NCBI GenBank assembly: GCA_937916465.1
Contig: CALFTK010000032.1
Coordinates: forward strand, 1 to 21,671
Source: an uncultured Bacteroidales bacterium
Lineage (GTDB): Bacteria; Bacteroidota; Bacteroidia; Bacteroidales; Bacteroidaceae
DNA: 21,671 nt
Reading direction: 5' to 3'
Each line of letters starts with the position of its first letter. The stretch's first letter is position 1. Of the stretch, positions 1-6,829 are shown piece by piece. A program made the translations under genes and the position numbers. The notes below the pieces were generated by a model. The model did not search any database and was not told where the DNA came from. It was given only the letters and a program-made list of their open reading frames with translations.

Positions 1-172
1 CAAAATAGCCGGTGTTATCAAAATGGAGAAACACTTTCTCCTGGGGCCAGATACTACTGAAGTGATACAAATTAGTACCATACTGCATAAACATAGGGTG
101 ATACTGCGCCCTAACTATATTAGAAATTGTTAGCACAAAGCACAACAAACAAAAACATCTAATTCGCTTCAT
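1..172 (-). CDS. N-terminal fragment of a secreted Bacteroidales protein (MG2/TonB-plug type suspected)
   Basis: The minus strand is open from an ATG at 172 to the window edge (57 codons plus one base), too short to be listed as a long ORF but convincing. Residues 1-23 form a signal peptide: basic start MKRIR, a Cys/Leu/Phe-rich core and an ARAQ-like end (IVRAQ), cleavage probably after Ala22. The mature part soon reads PQEKVFLHFDNTGYF. From memory, the pattern EKVYLHFDNTxYxxGDTIWF opens a family of large Bacteroidales proteins with MG2-like and TonB-plug-like domains, often annotated as TonB-dependent receptor plug or carboxypeptidase-regulatory-like proteins; that assignment is inference from a short stretch. 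The gene is cut by the window end, not visibly broken. It is divergent from the leu operon and has a candidate promoter at 196-227. Confidence 0.6.
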   Translation of the reverse strand, partial: MKRIRCFCLLCFVLTISNIVRAQYHPMFMQYGTNLYHFSSIWPQEKVFLHFDNTGYF

Positions 173-195
173 ACCCCCCTGCTTCATTTCTTTTG

Positions 196-227
196 CGAAT
201 ATAAACAATCGCATTACAATTACCAAA
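196..227 (-). promoter_or_regulatory. Candidate promoter for the left-edge minus-strand gene
   Basis: Read on the minus strand, TTTG (227-224) is followed after exactly 20 bp by TATATTCG (203-196), one mismatch from the Bacteroidota -7 consensus TAnnTTTG. The -7 element lies 23 bp before the ATG at 172. Spacing fits the -33/-7 architecture of this phylum; function is inferred. Confidence 0.35.
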
Positions 228-475
228 CTATATTGTCTGTTTTTCTGCCAACATCGCAACGACCATCTTAATCCATTAATTTTCAGCACAAATGCTCATC
301 AAAAATCAGCCATAACAAGCAGTTGTGGTCACGAACTTAGGAAACAGAAAAGTTTTGTCCATTATATATCAAGAATCAAGTTTCAGGCAGTTCCATTATT
401 CAACCAAAATGTCGAAGGATTGAACATACCCAAAAAAAAATCTGCATTTGTATAATTATTATCAAAAATTGTCTA

Positions 476-483
476 TAAATTTG
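476..483 (+). promoter_or_regulatory. Candidate -7 box of the leu operon
   Basis: TAAATTTG is a perfect match to TAnnTTTG and lies 30 bp before the leader peptide ATG at 514. The nearest upstream TTTG (447-450) is 25 bp away, longer than the usual 19-21, so the -33 element is weak or absent. A start near 490 would give a leader RNA of about 190 nt before leuA, enough for the attenuator below. Confidence 0.4.
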
Positions 484-513
484 CAGCGCCTAAGGCAAAA
501 AAGTGTTTTGAAT

Positions 514-597
514 ATGATTTACGGTTTTACAAATATTCTACTATGCGGTATTATTATTCTACTGTTATCTAACAGCGGAAGTGAGATTCGTATATAG
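514..597 (+). CDS. Ile/Leu-rich leader peptide of the leu operon attenuator
   Basis: A 27-codon frame starts at ATG 514 and ends at TAG 595-597. Twelve of its 27 residues are Ile (7) or Leu (5), and the centre reads ILLCGIIILLL (codons 8-18), a run of eight branched-chain codons within eleven positions. This is the composition of a ribosome-sensing leader peptide, as in the ilv and leu leaders of enterobacteria. No valine codon is present. The end of the peptide frame (577-586) is also the 5' arm of the antiterminator, so stalling at codons 8-18 would leave it free, and a ribosome that reaches the stop would cover it in part. A 6-bp palindrome CTGTTA-TC-TAACAG (562-575) overlies the last Leu codons. 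The upstream region has no clear Shine-Dalgarno sequence, which is normal in Bacteroidota. Translation is inferred, not proven. Confidence 0.8.
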   Translation: MIYGFTNILLCGIIILLLSNSGSEIRI

Positions 598-645
598 AAA
601 TTTGGTAATACTGAACTTAAAATTGATATAGCCTTTCTCACTTCC
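577..645 (+). promoter_or_regulatory. Antiterminator pairing of the leu attenuator
   Basis: GGAAGTGAGA (577-586, inside the end of the leader peptide frame) is perfectly complementary to TCTCACTTCC (636-645). The second arm is also the ascending side of the terminator stem at 630-665, so the two structures exclude each other. When ribosomes stall on the Ile/Leu codons upstream, the 10-bp antiterminator can form and transcription continues into leuA; when they reach the TAG at 595, the first arm is partly masked and the terminator forms. The complementarity is seen directly; the mechanism is inference from classical attenuation. Confidence 0.75.
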
Positions 646-665
646 AAGTGCGAAAGGCTTTTTTT
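630..665 (+). terminator. Attenuator terminator before leuA
   Basis: The hairpin AGCCTTTC (630-637) / GAAAGGCT (652-659) is extended by an inner CACTT (639-643) / AAGTG (646-650) stem across one T-C mismatch with a CC loop, and is followed by an uninterrupted T7 run (659-665). It ends 13 nt before the leuA ATG and lies downstream of the operon promoter, so it cannot serve an upstream gene: the neighbouring left gene runs the other way. It is the conditional terminator of the leu attenuator. Confidence 0.85.
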
Positions 666-678
666 ATTATTAAGCAAT

Positions 679-2175
679 ATGGCAGAAAGATTATTGATTT
701 TCGACACAACCCTTCGCGATGGCGAACAGGTTCCGGGATGTCAACTCAACACAGTAGAAAAGATTCAGGTTGCAAAACAGCTTGAACTATTAGGAGTTGA
801 TATAATTGAGGCTGGATTTCCTATATCCAGTCCGGGTGATTATAATTCGGTTATAGAGATTTCTAAGGCCGTTAGCCTACCTACTATTTGTGCCCTTACA
901 AGAGCTGTTGAAAAGGACATTGATATTGCTGCCGCTTCTTTACAATACGCAAAGCACAAACGTATTCACACAGGCATAGGCACTTCCGATGCCCACATAA
1001 AGTATAAATTCAACTCTACACGAGAAGAGATATTGGAGCGTGCAATAGCAGCTGTTAAATATGCAAAGAAGTATGTTGAAGATGTAGAATTTTATGCAGA
1101 AGATGCAGGTCGTACCGACAATGAATATCTGGCAAGAGTTATTGAAGCTGTTATCAAAGCAGGTGCTACCACAGTAAACATACCTGATACAACAGGTTAT
1201 TGTCTTCCTAATGAATATGGAGAAAAAATAAAATTCCTGATGGAGAATGTAAACGGTATTGAGAAAGCCGTTATTTCGACACATTGTCATAACGATTTAG
1301 GTATGGCTACAGCCAATACAATGGCCGGAATACTGAATGGTGCCAGACAAGTGGAAGTAACCATAAATGGTATAGGCGAAAGAGCCGGTAACACATCACT
1401 TGAAGAGATTGCAATGATTCTTAAAAGTCATAGTGGTTTAAACATTGAGACAGGCATAAAGACCAACAAAATTTTTCCTACCAGTCGTATGGTTTCAAAC
1501 CTTATGAATATGCCTACACAGCCAAACAAAGCTATTGTAGGACGAAATGCTTTTGCACACTCATCGGGCATACATCAGGACGGAGTTTTAAAGAACGTCC
1601 AAACATACGAAATAATAGATCCTCACGATGTAGGTATAGACGACAATTCCATAGTTCTTACTGCACGCAGTGGCAGAGCGGCACTTAAAAACAGATTAAA
1701 GTTTTTGAGTATAGAATTGAACAAAGAACAGTTAGATAATGTTTACCAAAAGTTTCTTAAACTTGCCGATAAAAAGAAAAACATCAACGATGATGACATT
1801 CTGCTGCTTGCAGGTGCCGACCGTTCACAAAACCGCAGAATAAAGTTAGATCACATGAAAGTGACAAGTGGTGTAGGAATAACATCGGAAGCAACTATTG
1901 GTTTGACAATAAACGGAGAAAAGCAAGAAGCTTCGTCTTCCGGTAATGGCCCTGTAGATGCAGCCATAAATGCTCTTAAAAAGATTGTGAACAAGACCAT
2001 GGTACTTCAAGAATTCACTATCCAAGCCATTAGTAAAGGTAGTGACGACATGGGTAAAGTACACACTCAGGTTGAATATGATGGGCATATTTACTACGGT
2101 TTTGGTGCGAACACAGATATTATAGCCGCATCGGTAGAAGCATATATTGATTGTATAAACAAATTCAAAATGTAG
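679..2175 (+). CDS. leuA: 2-isopropylmalate synthase
   Basis: This 498-residue enzyme condenses acetyl-CoA with 2-oxoisovalerate to 2-isopropylmalate, the first committed step of leucine synthesis, in the cytoplasm. The N-terminal TIM-barrel (about 1-280) carries DTTLRDGEQVPG (9-20), the metal-binding HCHND (202-206) and NGIGERAGNT (230-239). RIHTGIGTSD (95-104) and EFYAEDAGR (137-145) are typical of isopropylmalate synthases and differ from the matching positions of the second synthase in this operon. The linker region IHQDG (298-302) and a C-terminal regulatory LeuA-dimer domain (about 385-498, with EASSSGNGPVDAA) are complete, so leucine feedback inhibition is expected. It is the first gene after the attenuator terminator; leuC follows after 2 nt. 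Length and sequence fit Bacteroidales LeuA. Confidence 0.96.
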   Translation: MAERLLIFDTTLRDGEQVPGCQLNTVEKIQVAKQLELLGVDIIEAGFPISSPGDYNSVIEISKAVSLPTICALTRAVEKDIDIAAASLQYAKHKRIHTGIGTSDAHIKYKFNSTREEILERAIAAVKYAKKYVEDVEFYAEDAGRTDNEYLARVIEAVIKAGATTVNIPDTTGYCLPNEYGEKIKFLMENVNGIEKAVISTHCHNDLGMATANTMAGILNGARQVEVTINGIGERAGNTSLEEIAMILKSHSGLNIETGIKTNKIFPTSRMVSNLMNMPTQPNKAIVGRNAFAHSSGIHQDGVLKNVQTYEIIDPHDVGIDDNSIVLTARSGRAALKNRLKFLSIELNKEQLDNVYQKFLKLADKKKNINDDDILLLAGADRSQNRRIKLDHMKVTSGVGITSEATIGLTINGEKQEASSSGNGPVDAAINALKKIVNKTMVLQEFTIQAISKGSDDMGKVHTQVEYDGHIYYGFGANTDIIAASVEAYIDCINKFKM

Positions 2176-2177
2176 TT

Positions 2178-3578
2178 ATGAGCAAGAATACACTGTTTGA
2201 TAAAATTTGGGATGCACATATAGTACAGCAAGTTGAAGATGGTCCTACCCAGCTGTATATAGACCGCATGTATTGTCACGAAGTTACAAGCCCACAGGCA
2301 TTTGCTGGAATGAAATCGAGAGGGCTGAATTGTTTCAGACCCGAAAAGATTGTCTGTATTCCGGACCACAACACCCCTACGCGTAATCAGGACAAACCTA
2401 TAGAAGACCCTATATCGCGCAAACAGGTTGAAACATTAAAGGAGAATGCAGAATATTTCGGCCTAACCCATTTTGGCATGATGCACCCTAAAAACGGCAT
2501 TATACACGTAGTAGGTCCGGAACTTGCACTTACACAACCCGGCATGACTATTGTCTGCGGTGACTCCCATACATCTACCCACGGCGCAGTAGGTGCAGTG
2601 GCTTTTGGAATAGGTACCAGCGAAGTTGAAATGGTTTTGGCTTCACAATGTATTCTACAAAACCGCCCAAAAGTAATGCGTATCAACATAAACGGAGAAC
2701 TTGGCAAAGGCGTTACTGCAAAAGATATAGCTCTTTATCTGATGGAGCAGATAACTACAAGTGGTGCAACGGGCTACTTCATAGAATATGCAGGCGATAC
2801 TATCCGTAACCTATCCATGGAGGGCAGGCTTACAATATGCAACCTTAGCATAGAGATGGGTGCACGTGGTGGCATGATTGCTCCCGATGAAATAACATTC
2901 AACTATTTAAAGGGGAAAGAGTATTCTCCCAAAGGTATGGACTGGAATATTGCAGTAGAAAAATGGAAAAAACTTAAAAGCGATGACAATGCTGTTTTTG
3001 ACAAAGAGTTATCATTCGATGCCACTCTTATAGAACCTATGATAACATACGGAACAAATCCGGGCATGGGCATGGCTATAAACAATAATATACCAACGAC
3101 AGATAATATAGAAGGTGAATCGAAAGAATCGTTTATGAAATCTCTCTCCTATATGGGATTCACACCCGGAGAAAAATTAATTGGCAAAAAAATTGATTAT
3201 GTCTTTTTAGGTGCATGTACTAATGGCAGAATAGAAGATTTTCGTGCTTTTGCAGAAATTGTAAAAGGCAGAAAAAAGGCAAATCATGTAACGGCATGGC
3301 TTGTACCGGGTTCATGGAATGTACTTAAGCAGATAAAAGAAGAAGGTTTGGATAAAATTCTTACCGAATCAGGTTTTGAAATAAGACAACCGGGATGTTC
3401 TGCCTGTTTAGCTATGAACGAAGACAAAATTCCTGCAGGTAAATATGCGGTATCAACAAGTAACAGGAATTTTGAAGGTCGCCAAGGTCCCGGTTCGAGA
3501 ACACTTTTAGCGAGTCCACTTACAGCTGCTGCTGCAGCTATCACCGGAGTTATAACAGATTGTAGAGACTTAATGTAA
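2178..3578 (+). CDS. leuC: 3-isopropylmalate dehydratase large subunit
   Basis: LeuC (466 residues) pairs with LeuD to isomerise 2-isopropylmalate to 3-isopropylmalate, and in the citramalate route converts citramalate to the 3-methylmalate isomer. It belongs to the aconitase superfamily. The iron-sulfur cluster cysteines are visible as C347 (GACTNGR) and C407/C410 (PGCSAC), at the spacing known from bacterial LeuC. VCGDSHTSTHGAVGA (126-140) is the conserved substrate region. The frame is open upstream to 2151, but the ATG at 2178 gives the conserved start MSKNTLFDKIWDAH and begins two bases after the leuA stop; the longer version would overlap leuA by 25 nt. Six nt separate it from the leuD fusion gene. 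Confidence 0.96.
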   Translation: MSKNTLFDKIWDAHIVQQVEDGPTQLYIDRMYCHEVTSPQAFAGMKSRGLNCFRPEKIVCIPDHNTPTRNQDKPIEDPISRKQVETLKENAEYFGLTHFGMMHPKNGIIHVVGPELALTQPGMTIVCGDSHTSTHGAVGAVAFGIGTSEVEMVLASQCILQNRPKVMRININGELGKGVTAKDIALYLMEQITTSGATGYFIEYAGDTIRNLSMEGRLTICNLSIEMGARGGMIAPDEITFNYLKGKEYSPKGMDWNIAVEKWKKLKSDDNAVFDKELSFDATLIEPMITYGTNPGMGMAINNNIPTTDNIEGESKESFMKSLSYMGFTPGEKLIGKKIDYVFLGACTNGRIEDFRAFAEIVKGRKKANHVTAWLVPGSWNVLKQIKEEGLDKILTESGFEIRQPGCSACLAMNEDKIPAGKYAVSTSNRNFEGRQGPGSRTLLASPLTAAAAAITGVITDCRDLM

Positions 3579-3584
3579 CATGAT

Positions 3585-5717
3585 ATGAAACAGAAGTTTA
3601 CAAAATTCAGAAGCAGTTGTATTCCTCTTCCTTATGAAAATGTGGATACAGACCAGATAATACCTGCACGTTATCTTAAACAGACCACTAAAGACGAAAA
3701 GTTTTTTGGAGATGCCTTATTCTATGATTGGAGATATAATAAAGATGGCTCTCTCAATAGTAATTTTGTACTAAACAAACCCGAATACAGTGGTTCTGTA
3801 TTGGTGGCAGGCAAAAATTTCGGTTCCGGCAGTAGTCGTGAACATGCAGCATGGGCTATAGCCGGCTATGGTATTCGTGTAGTAATAAGCAGTTCCATTG
3901 CTGACATTCACAAAAACAACGAACTGAATAATTTTGTTCTTCCTATAGAAGTGAGTCCTGAATTTCTGCAAGAACTTTTTGACACCATTTCATCCAATCC
4001 GTCTGCGCAAGTTGAAATAGATTTGGAGCATCAGACTGTTACCAACATAGAGACAGGAAGTTCATACACCTTCAATATAAACAGTTACAAGAAACACTGC
4101 CTGTTGAATGGACTTGACGACATAGACTATCTGGTGCAGAACAGAGATAAAACCGAAAGTTGGGAAGAATCTAATAAATCCGCTCTGTCTGTTGAAATTA
4201 TGGACACCACTTTACGTGATGGTGAACAGACCAATGGAGTATCTTTTATACCGCACGAAAAGTTTATGATAGCACGTATGCTACTTGAACAGTTAAAAGT
4301 AGATAGAGTGGAAGTAGCATCGGCACATGTTTCGGAGAAAGACAAGCAAGCTGTAAAAATGATTTGCGAATGGGCTTCAAAAAACGGTTATCTGGACAAT
4401 GTTGAAGTATTGGGATTTATTGACGGACAAAAATCTGTTGATTGGGTTCGCGAAACAGGTTGCAGAACCATTAACTTGCTTTGTAAGGGGTCTGAAAAGC
4501 ATTGCAAATATCAGCTTCAGAAAAACATTAACGAACATATTTCAGACATTACAAAATGTATTAAATATGCCCGTTCAAAAGGTGTTGCGGTAAACGTTTA
4601 TCTTGAAGATTGGAGTAACGGAATTAAAGATAACCCTGACTATGTTTTCCAATTGATGGATTCATTGAAAGATTTAGACGTAAAACGTTTTATGTTACCC
4701 GATACTCTTGGTGTTCTTAACCCCACACAAGTTACTGAATATGTAGGTTTAATGACCGAAAAATACCCTCAGTTACATTTTGATTTCCATGCGCATAATG
4801 ATTACGATTTGGCTGTTGGTAATATATTGGCAGCGGTTTTGAGCGGTTGCAAAGGTGTACATACAACAGTAAATGGTTTGGGAGAACGCGCCGGAAATGC
4901 CCCTATTGCAAGTGTTCACGCCATTTTGAAAGATCACTTCAATATATCTACAGGTTTGGACGAAAGCAGATTAAACGAAATAAGTAGAATTGTTGAATCT
5001 TATTCCGGCATAGTCATACCTGCAAACAAACCAATTGTAGGTGAAAACGTATTTACACAAGTAGCAGGTGTACATGCTGACGGTGACAATAAACGCGGTC
5101 TATACTACAACAATCTGCTCCCGGAAAGATTTGGCAGGAAACGCGAATATGCCATGGGTAAAAACAGTGGCAAAGCCAGTATAAGCCGCAATCTTAAAGA
5201 ATTAGGGTTGGAACTAACCAATGAACAGATGCGTAAAGTAACAAAACGCATAACCGAACTTGGCGATAAAAAGGAGACCGTTACCATAGAAGATTTACCA
5301 TACATTGTTTCAGACGTTTTGAAACATGAAGTTACAAACGAACGTGTTAAATTAAAAAGTTACTTTGTAAATTTGGCATACGGTTTAAAACCTATGGCCA
5401 CTCTGTGCATAGAAATTAACGGCAAAGAGTACGAAGAGAGTTCTAGTGGAGATGGTCAGTACGATGCTTTTGTACGTGCTTTACGTAAAGTTTATAAAGT
5501 TACCTTAGGCCGCACATTTCCTATGCTCACCAACTACGCAGTGACCATTCCACCGGGCGGACGCACCGATGCCTTTGTACAAACTGTAATAACCTGGAGT
5601 TACAATAACAAGACATTCCGAACAAGAGGATTTGATGCAGACCAGACAGAGGCAGCTATAAAAGCTACGGTAAAGATGCTGAATATAATAGAAGATGAAA
5701 CAAGTGAAACCTATTAA
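3585..5717 (+). CDS. Fused 3-isopropylmalate dehydratase small subunit (LeuD) and citramalate synthase-like enzyme (CimA)
   Basis: One 710-residue frame holds two enzymes. Residues 1 to about 195 are a complete LeuD swivel domain (NVDTDQIIPARYL 19-31, GKNFGSGSSREHAAWAI 76-92, ending KKHCLLNGLDDIDYLV at 169-184). After a short linker (about 190-202) comes a full synthase: MDTTLRDGEQ 206-215, HAHND 402-406, NGLGERAGN 430-438, a linker region VHADGD 496-501 and a C-terminal LeuA-dimer regulatory domain (about 585-705). The synthase resembles Leptospira citramalate synthase: relative to its R16/D17, the pyruvate-pocket residues Leu81, Leu104, Tyr144 and Glu146 fall with one constant offset on L276, L299, Y339 and E341 here. 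That predicts pyruvate plus acetyl-CoA to (R)-citramalate, the threonine-independent entry to isoleucine. In Bacteroides the two parts are, as I recall, adjacent separate genes. The only internal ATG near the join (4200) would delete the first beta strand, so separate translation is unlikely. Specificity is inferred; an isopropylmalate synthase role remains possible. Confidence 0.88.
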   Translation: MKQKFTKFRSSCIPLPYENVDTDQIIPARYLKQTTKDEKFFGDALFYDWRYNKDGSLNSNFVLNKPEYSGSVLVAGKNFGSGSSREHAAWAIAGYGIRVVISSSIADIHKNNELNNFVLPIEVSPEFLQELFDTISSNPSAQVEIDLEHQTVTNIETGSSYTFNINSYKKHCLLNGLDDIDYLVQNRDKTESWEESNKSALSVEIMDTTLRDGEQTNGVSFIPHEKFMIARMLLEQLKVDRVEVASAHVSEKDKQAVKMICEWASKNGYLDNVEVLGFIDGQKSVDWVRETGCRTINLLCKGSEKHCKYQLQKNINEHISDITKCIKYARSKGVAVNVYLEDWSNGIKDNPDYVFQLMDSLKDLDVKRFMLPDTLGVLNPTQVTEYVGLMTEKYPQLHFDFHAHNDYDLAVGNILAAVLSGCKGVHTTVNGLGERAGNAPIASVHAILKDHFNISTGLDESRLNEISRIVESYSGIVIPANKPIVGENVFTQVAGVHADGDNKRGLYYNNLLPERFGRKREYAMGKNSGKASISRNLKELGLELTNEQMRKVTKRITELGDKKETVTIEDLPYIVSDVLKHEVTNERVKLKSYFVNLAYGLKPMATLCIEINGKEYEESSSGDGQYDAFVRALRKVYKVTLGRTFPMLTNYAVTIPPGGRTDAFVQTVITWSYNNKTFRTRGFDADQTEAAIKATVKMLNIIEDETSETY

Positions 5718-5728
5718 ACTGAACTATT

Positions 5729-6829
5729 ATGGATTTTAAAATTGCAGTTCTGGCCGGTGATGGAATAGGACCGGAGATATCAAAAGTAGGAGTTGATGTA
5801 ATGAATGCTGTATGTAAAGGCTTTAATCACAACGTAAATTACAAATATGCTATATGTGGTGCCGATGCCATTGACAAAGTGGGAAATCCGTTTCCAGACG
5901 ACACATTCAATATATGCAAAGAGGCTGATGCCGTTCTATTTTCTGCAGTAGGCGATCCAAAGTATGACAACAACCCTACGGCTAAAATCAGGCCTGAACA
6001 AGGATTGTTAGCAATGCGTAAGCAGTTAGGGCTATATGCCAATATACGTCCGGTGCAGACATTCAACTGCCTGCTTCATAAATCGCCACTACGCGCCGAT
6101 TTGGTTAAAGATGCCGATTTTATCTGTATCCGCGAATTGACCGGTGGTATGTATTTTGGAGAAAAGTATCAAGATAATGACAAAGCATACGACACAAACT
6201 ACTACACTCGTCCTGAAATAGAGCGCATTTTGAAAGTTGGTTTTGAATATGCCGGTAAACGCAAAAAACACCTTACAGTTGTTGATAAAGCAAATGTTCT
6301 TGCATCATCCAGATTATGGAGACAGATAGCTCAAGAGATGGCGCCCCAATATCCCGACATAGTGACCGATTATATGTATGTAGATAATGCTGCCATGAGA
6401 ATGATACAGGAGCCCACATTTTTTGATGTAATGGTAACAGAAAACACTTTTGGCGATATACTTACAGACGAAGGTTCATGCATTAGTGGCTCTATGGGAT
6501 TACTTCCATCGGCATCAGTAGGTAGTGGTACACCGGTATTTGAACCTATCCATGGTTCCTGGCCACAAGCTAAAGGAAAAAATATTGCCAATCCGTTGGC
6601 TCAAATACTTTCGGTAGCCATGCTGTTTGAACATTTTGGGTTGGAAGCAGAAGGTAACGTTATTCGGGAAGCTGTAAATGCTTCATTGGATGCAAATATT
6701 CGTACTCCGGATATTCAAGCCGATGAATTGGAGGCCTGTTCTACAACTCAAGTAGGGAAATGGATAGTAGATTATATTGAAACAGTCATTTCACAACGTG
6801 CACAGTCAAAATCCACTCTAAAGGATTGA
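5729..6829 (+). CDS. leuB: 3-isopropylmalate dehydrogenase
   Basis: LeuB (366 residues) oxidises and decarboxylates 3-isopropylmalate with NAD to 2-oxoisocaproate; the same enzyme can turn 3-methylmalate into 2-oxobutanoate in the citramalate route. The beta-decarboxylating dehydrogenase fold is clear: GDGIGPEI (10-17), substrate arginines R98, R108 and R135 (RELTGG), K187 (VDKANV), metal aspartates D219, D243 and D247, and NTFGDILTDEGS followed by SGSMGLLPSAS (253-263). It is last in the leu operon, 11 nt after the leuD/cimA stop. The C-terminal tail beyond WIVDYIE adds about 15 residues and overlaps the convergent U32 gene by 58 nt. A terminator follows 22 nt after the stop. Confidence 0.96.
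   Translation: MDFKIAVLAGDGIGPEISKVGVDVMNAVCKGFNHNVNYKYAICGADAIDKVGNPFPDDTFNICKEADAVLFSAVGDPKYDNNPTAKIRPEQGLLAMRKQLGLYANIRPVQTFNCLLHKSPLRADLVKDADFICIRELTGGMYFGEKYQDNDKAYDTNYYTRPEIERILKVGFEYAGKRKKHLTVVDKANVLASSRLWRQIAQEMAPQYPDIVTDYMYVDNAAMRMIQEPTFFDVMVTENTFGDILTDEGSCISGSMGLLPSASVGSGTPVFEPIHGSWPQAKGKNIANPLAQILSVAMLFEHFGLEAEGNVIREAVNASLDANIRTPDIQADELEACSTTQVGKWIVDYIETVISQRAQSKSTLKD

Larger units (their letters stand above)
173..513. other. Divergent intergenic region without a gene
   Basis: About 340 AT-rich bases separate the minus-strand left-edge gene from the leu operon leader peptide. Apart from the two candidate promoters (minus 196-227, plus 476-483) I see no reading frame of convincing composition, no RNA gene and no repeat. 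A short palindrome GCCTAAGGC sits at 488-496, close to the expected leu transcript start. Confidence 0.5.

Noticed and set aside
2151..2177. Upstream in-frame start for leuC
   Set aside because: Would overlap leuA and add nine residues not found in LeuC; the ATG at 2178 gives the conserved N-terminus.
4200..4202. Internal ATG as a separate start for the synthase half of the LeuD fusion
   Set aside because: It falls after the first beta strand (SVEI) and has no ribosome-binding sequence, so a separately translated enzyme would be truncated.
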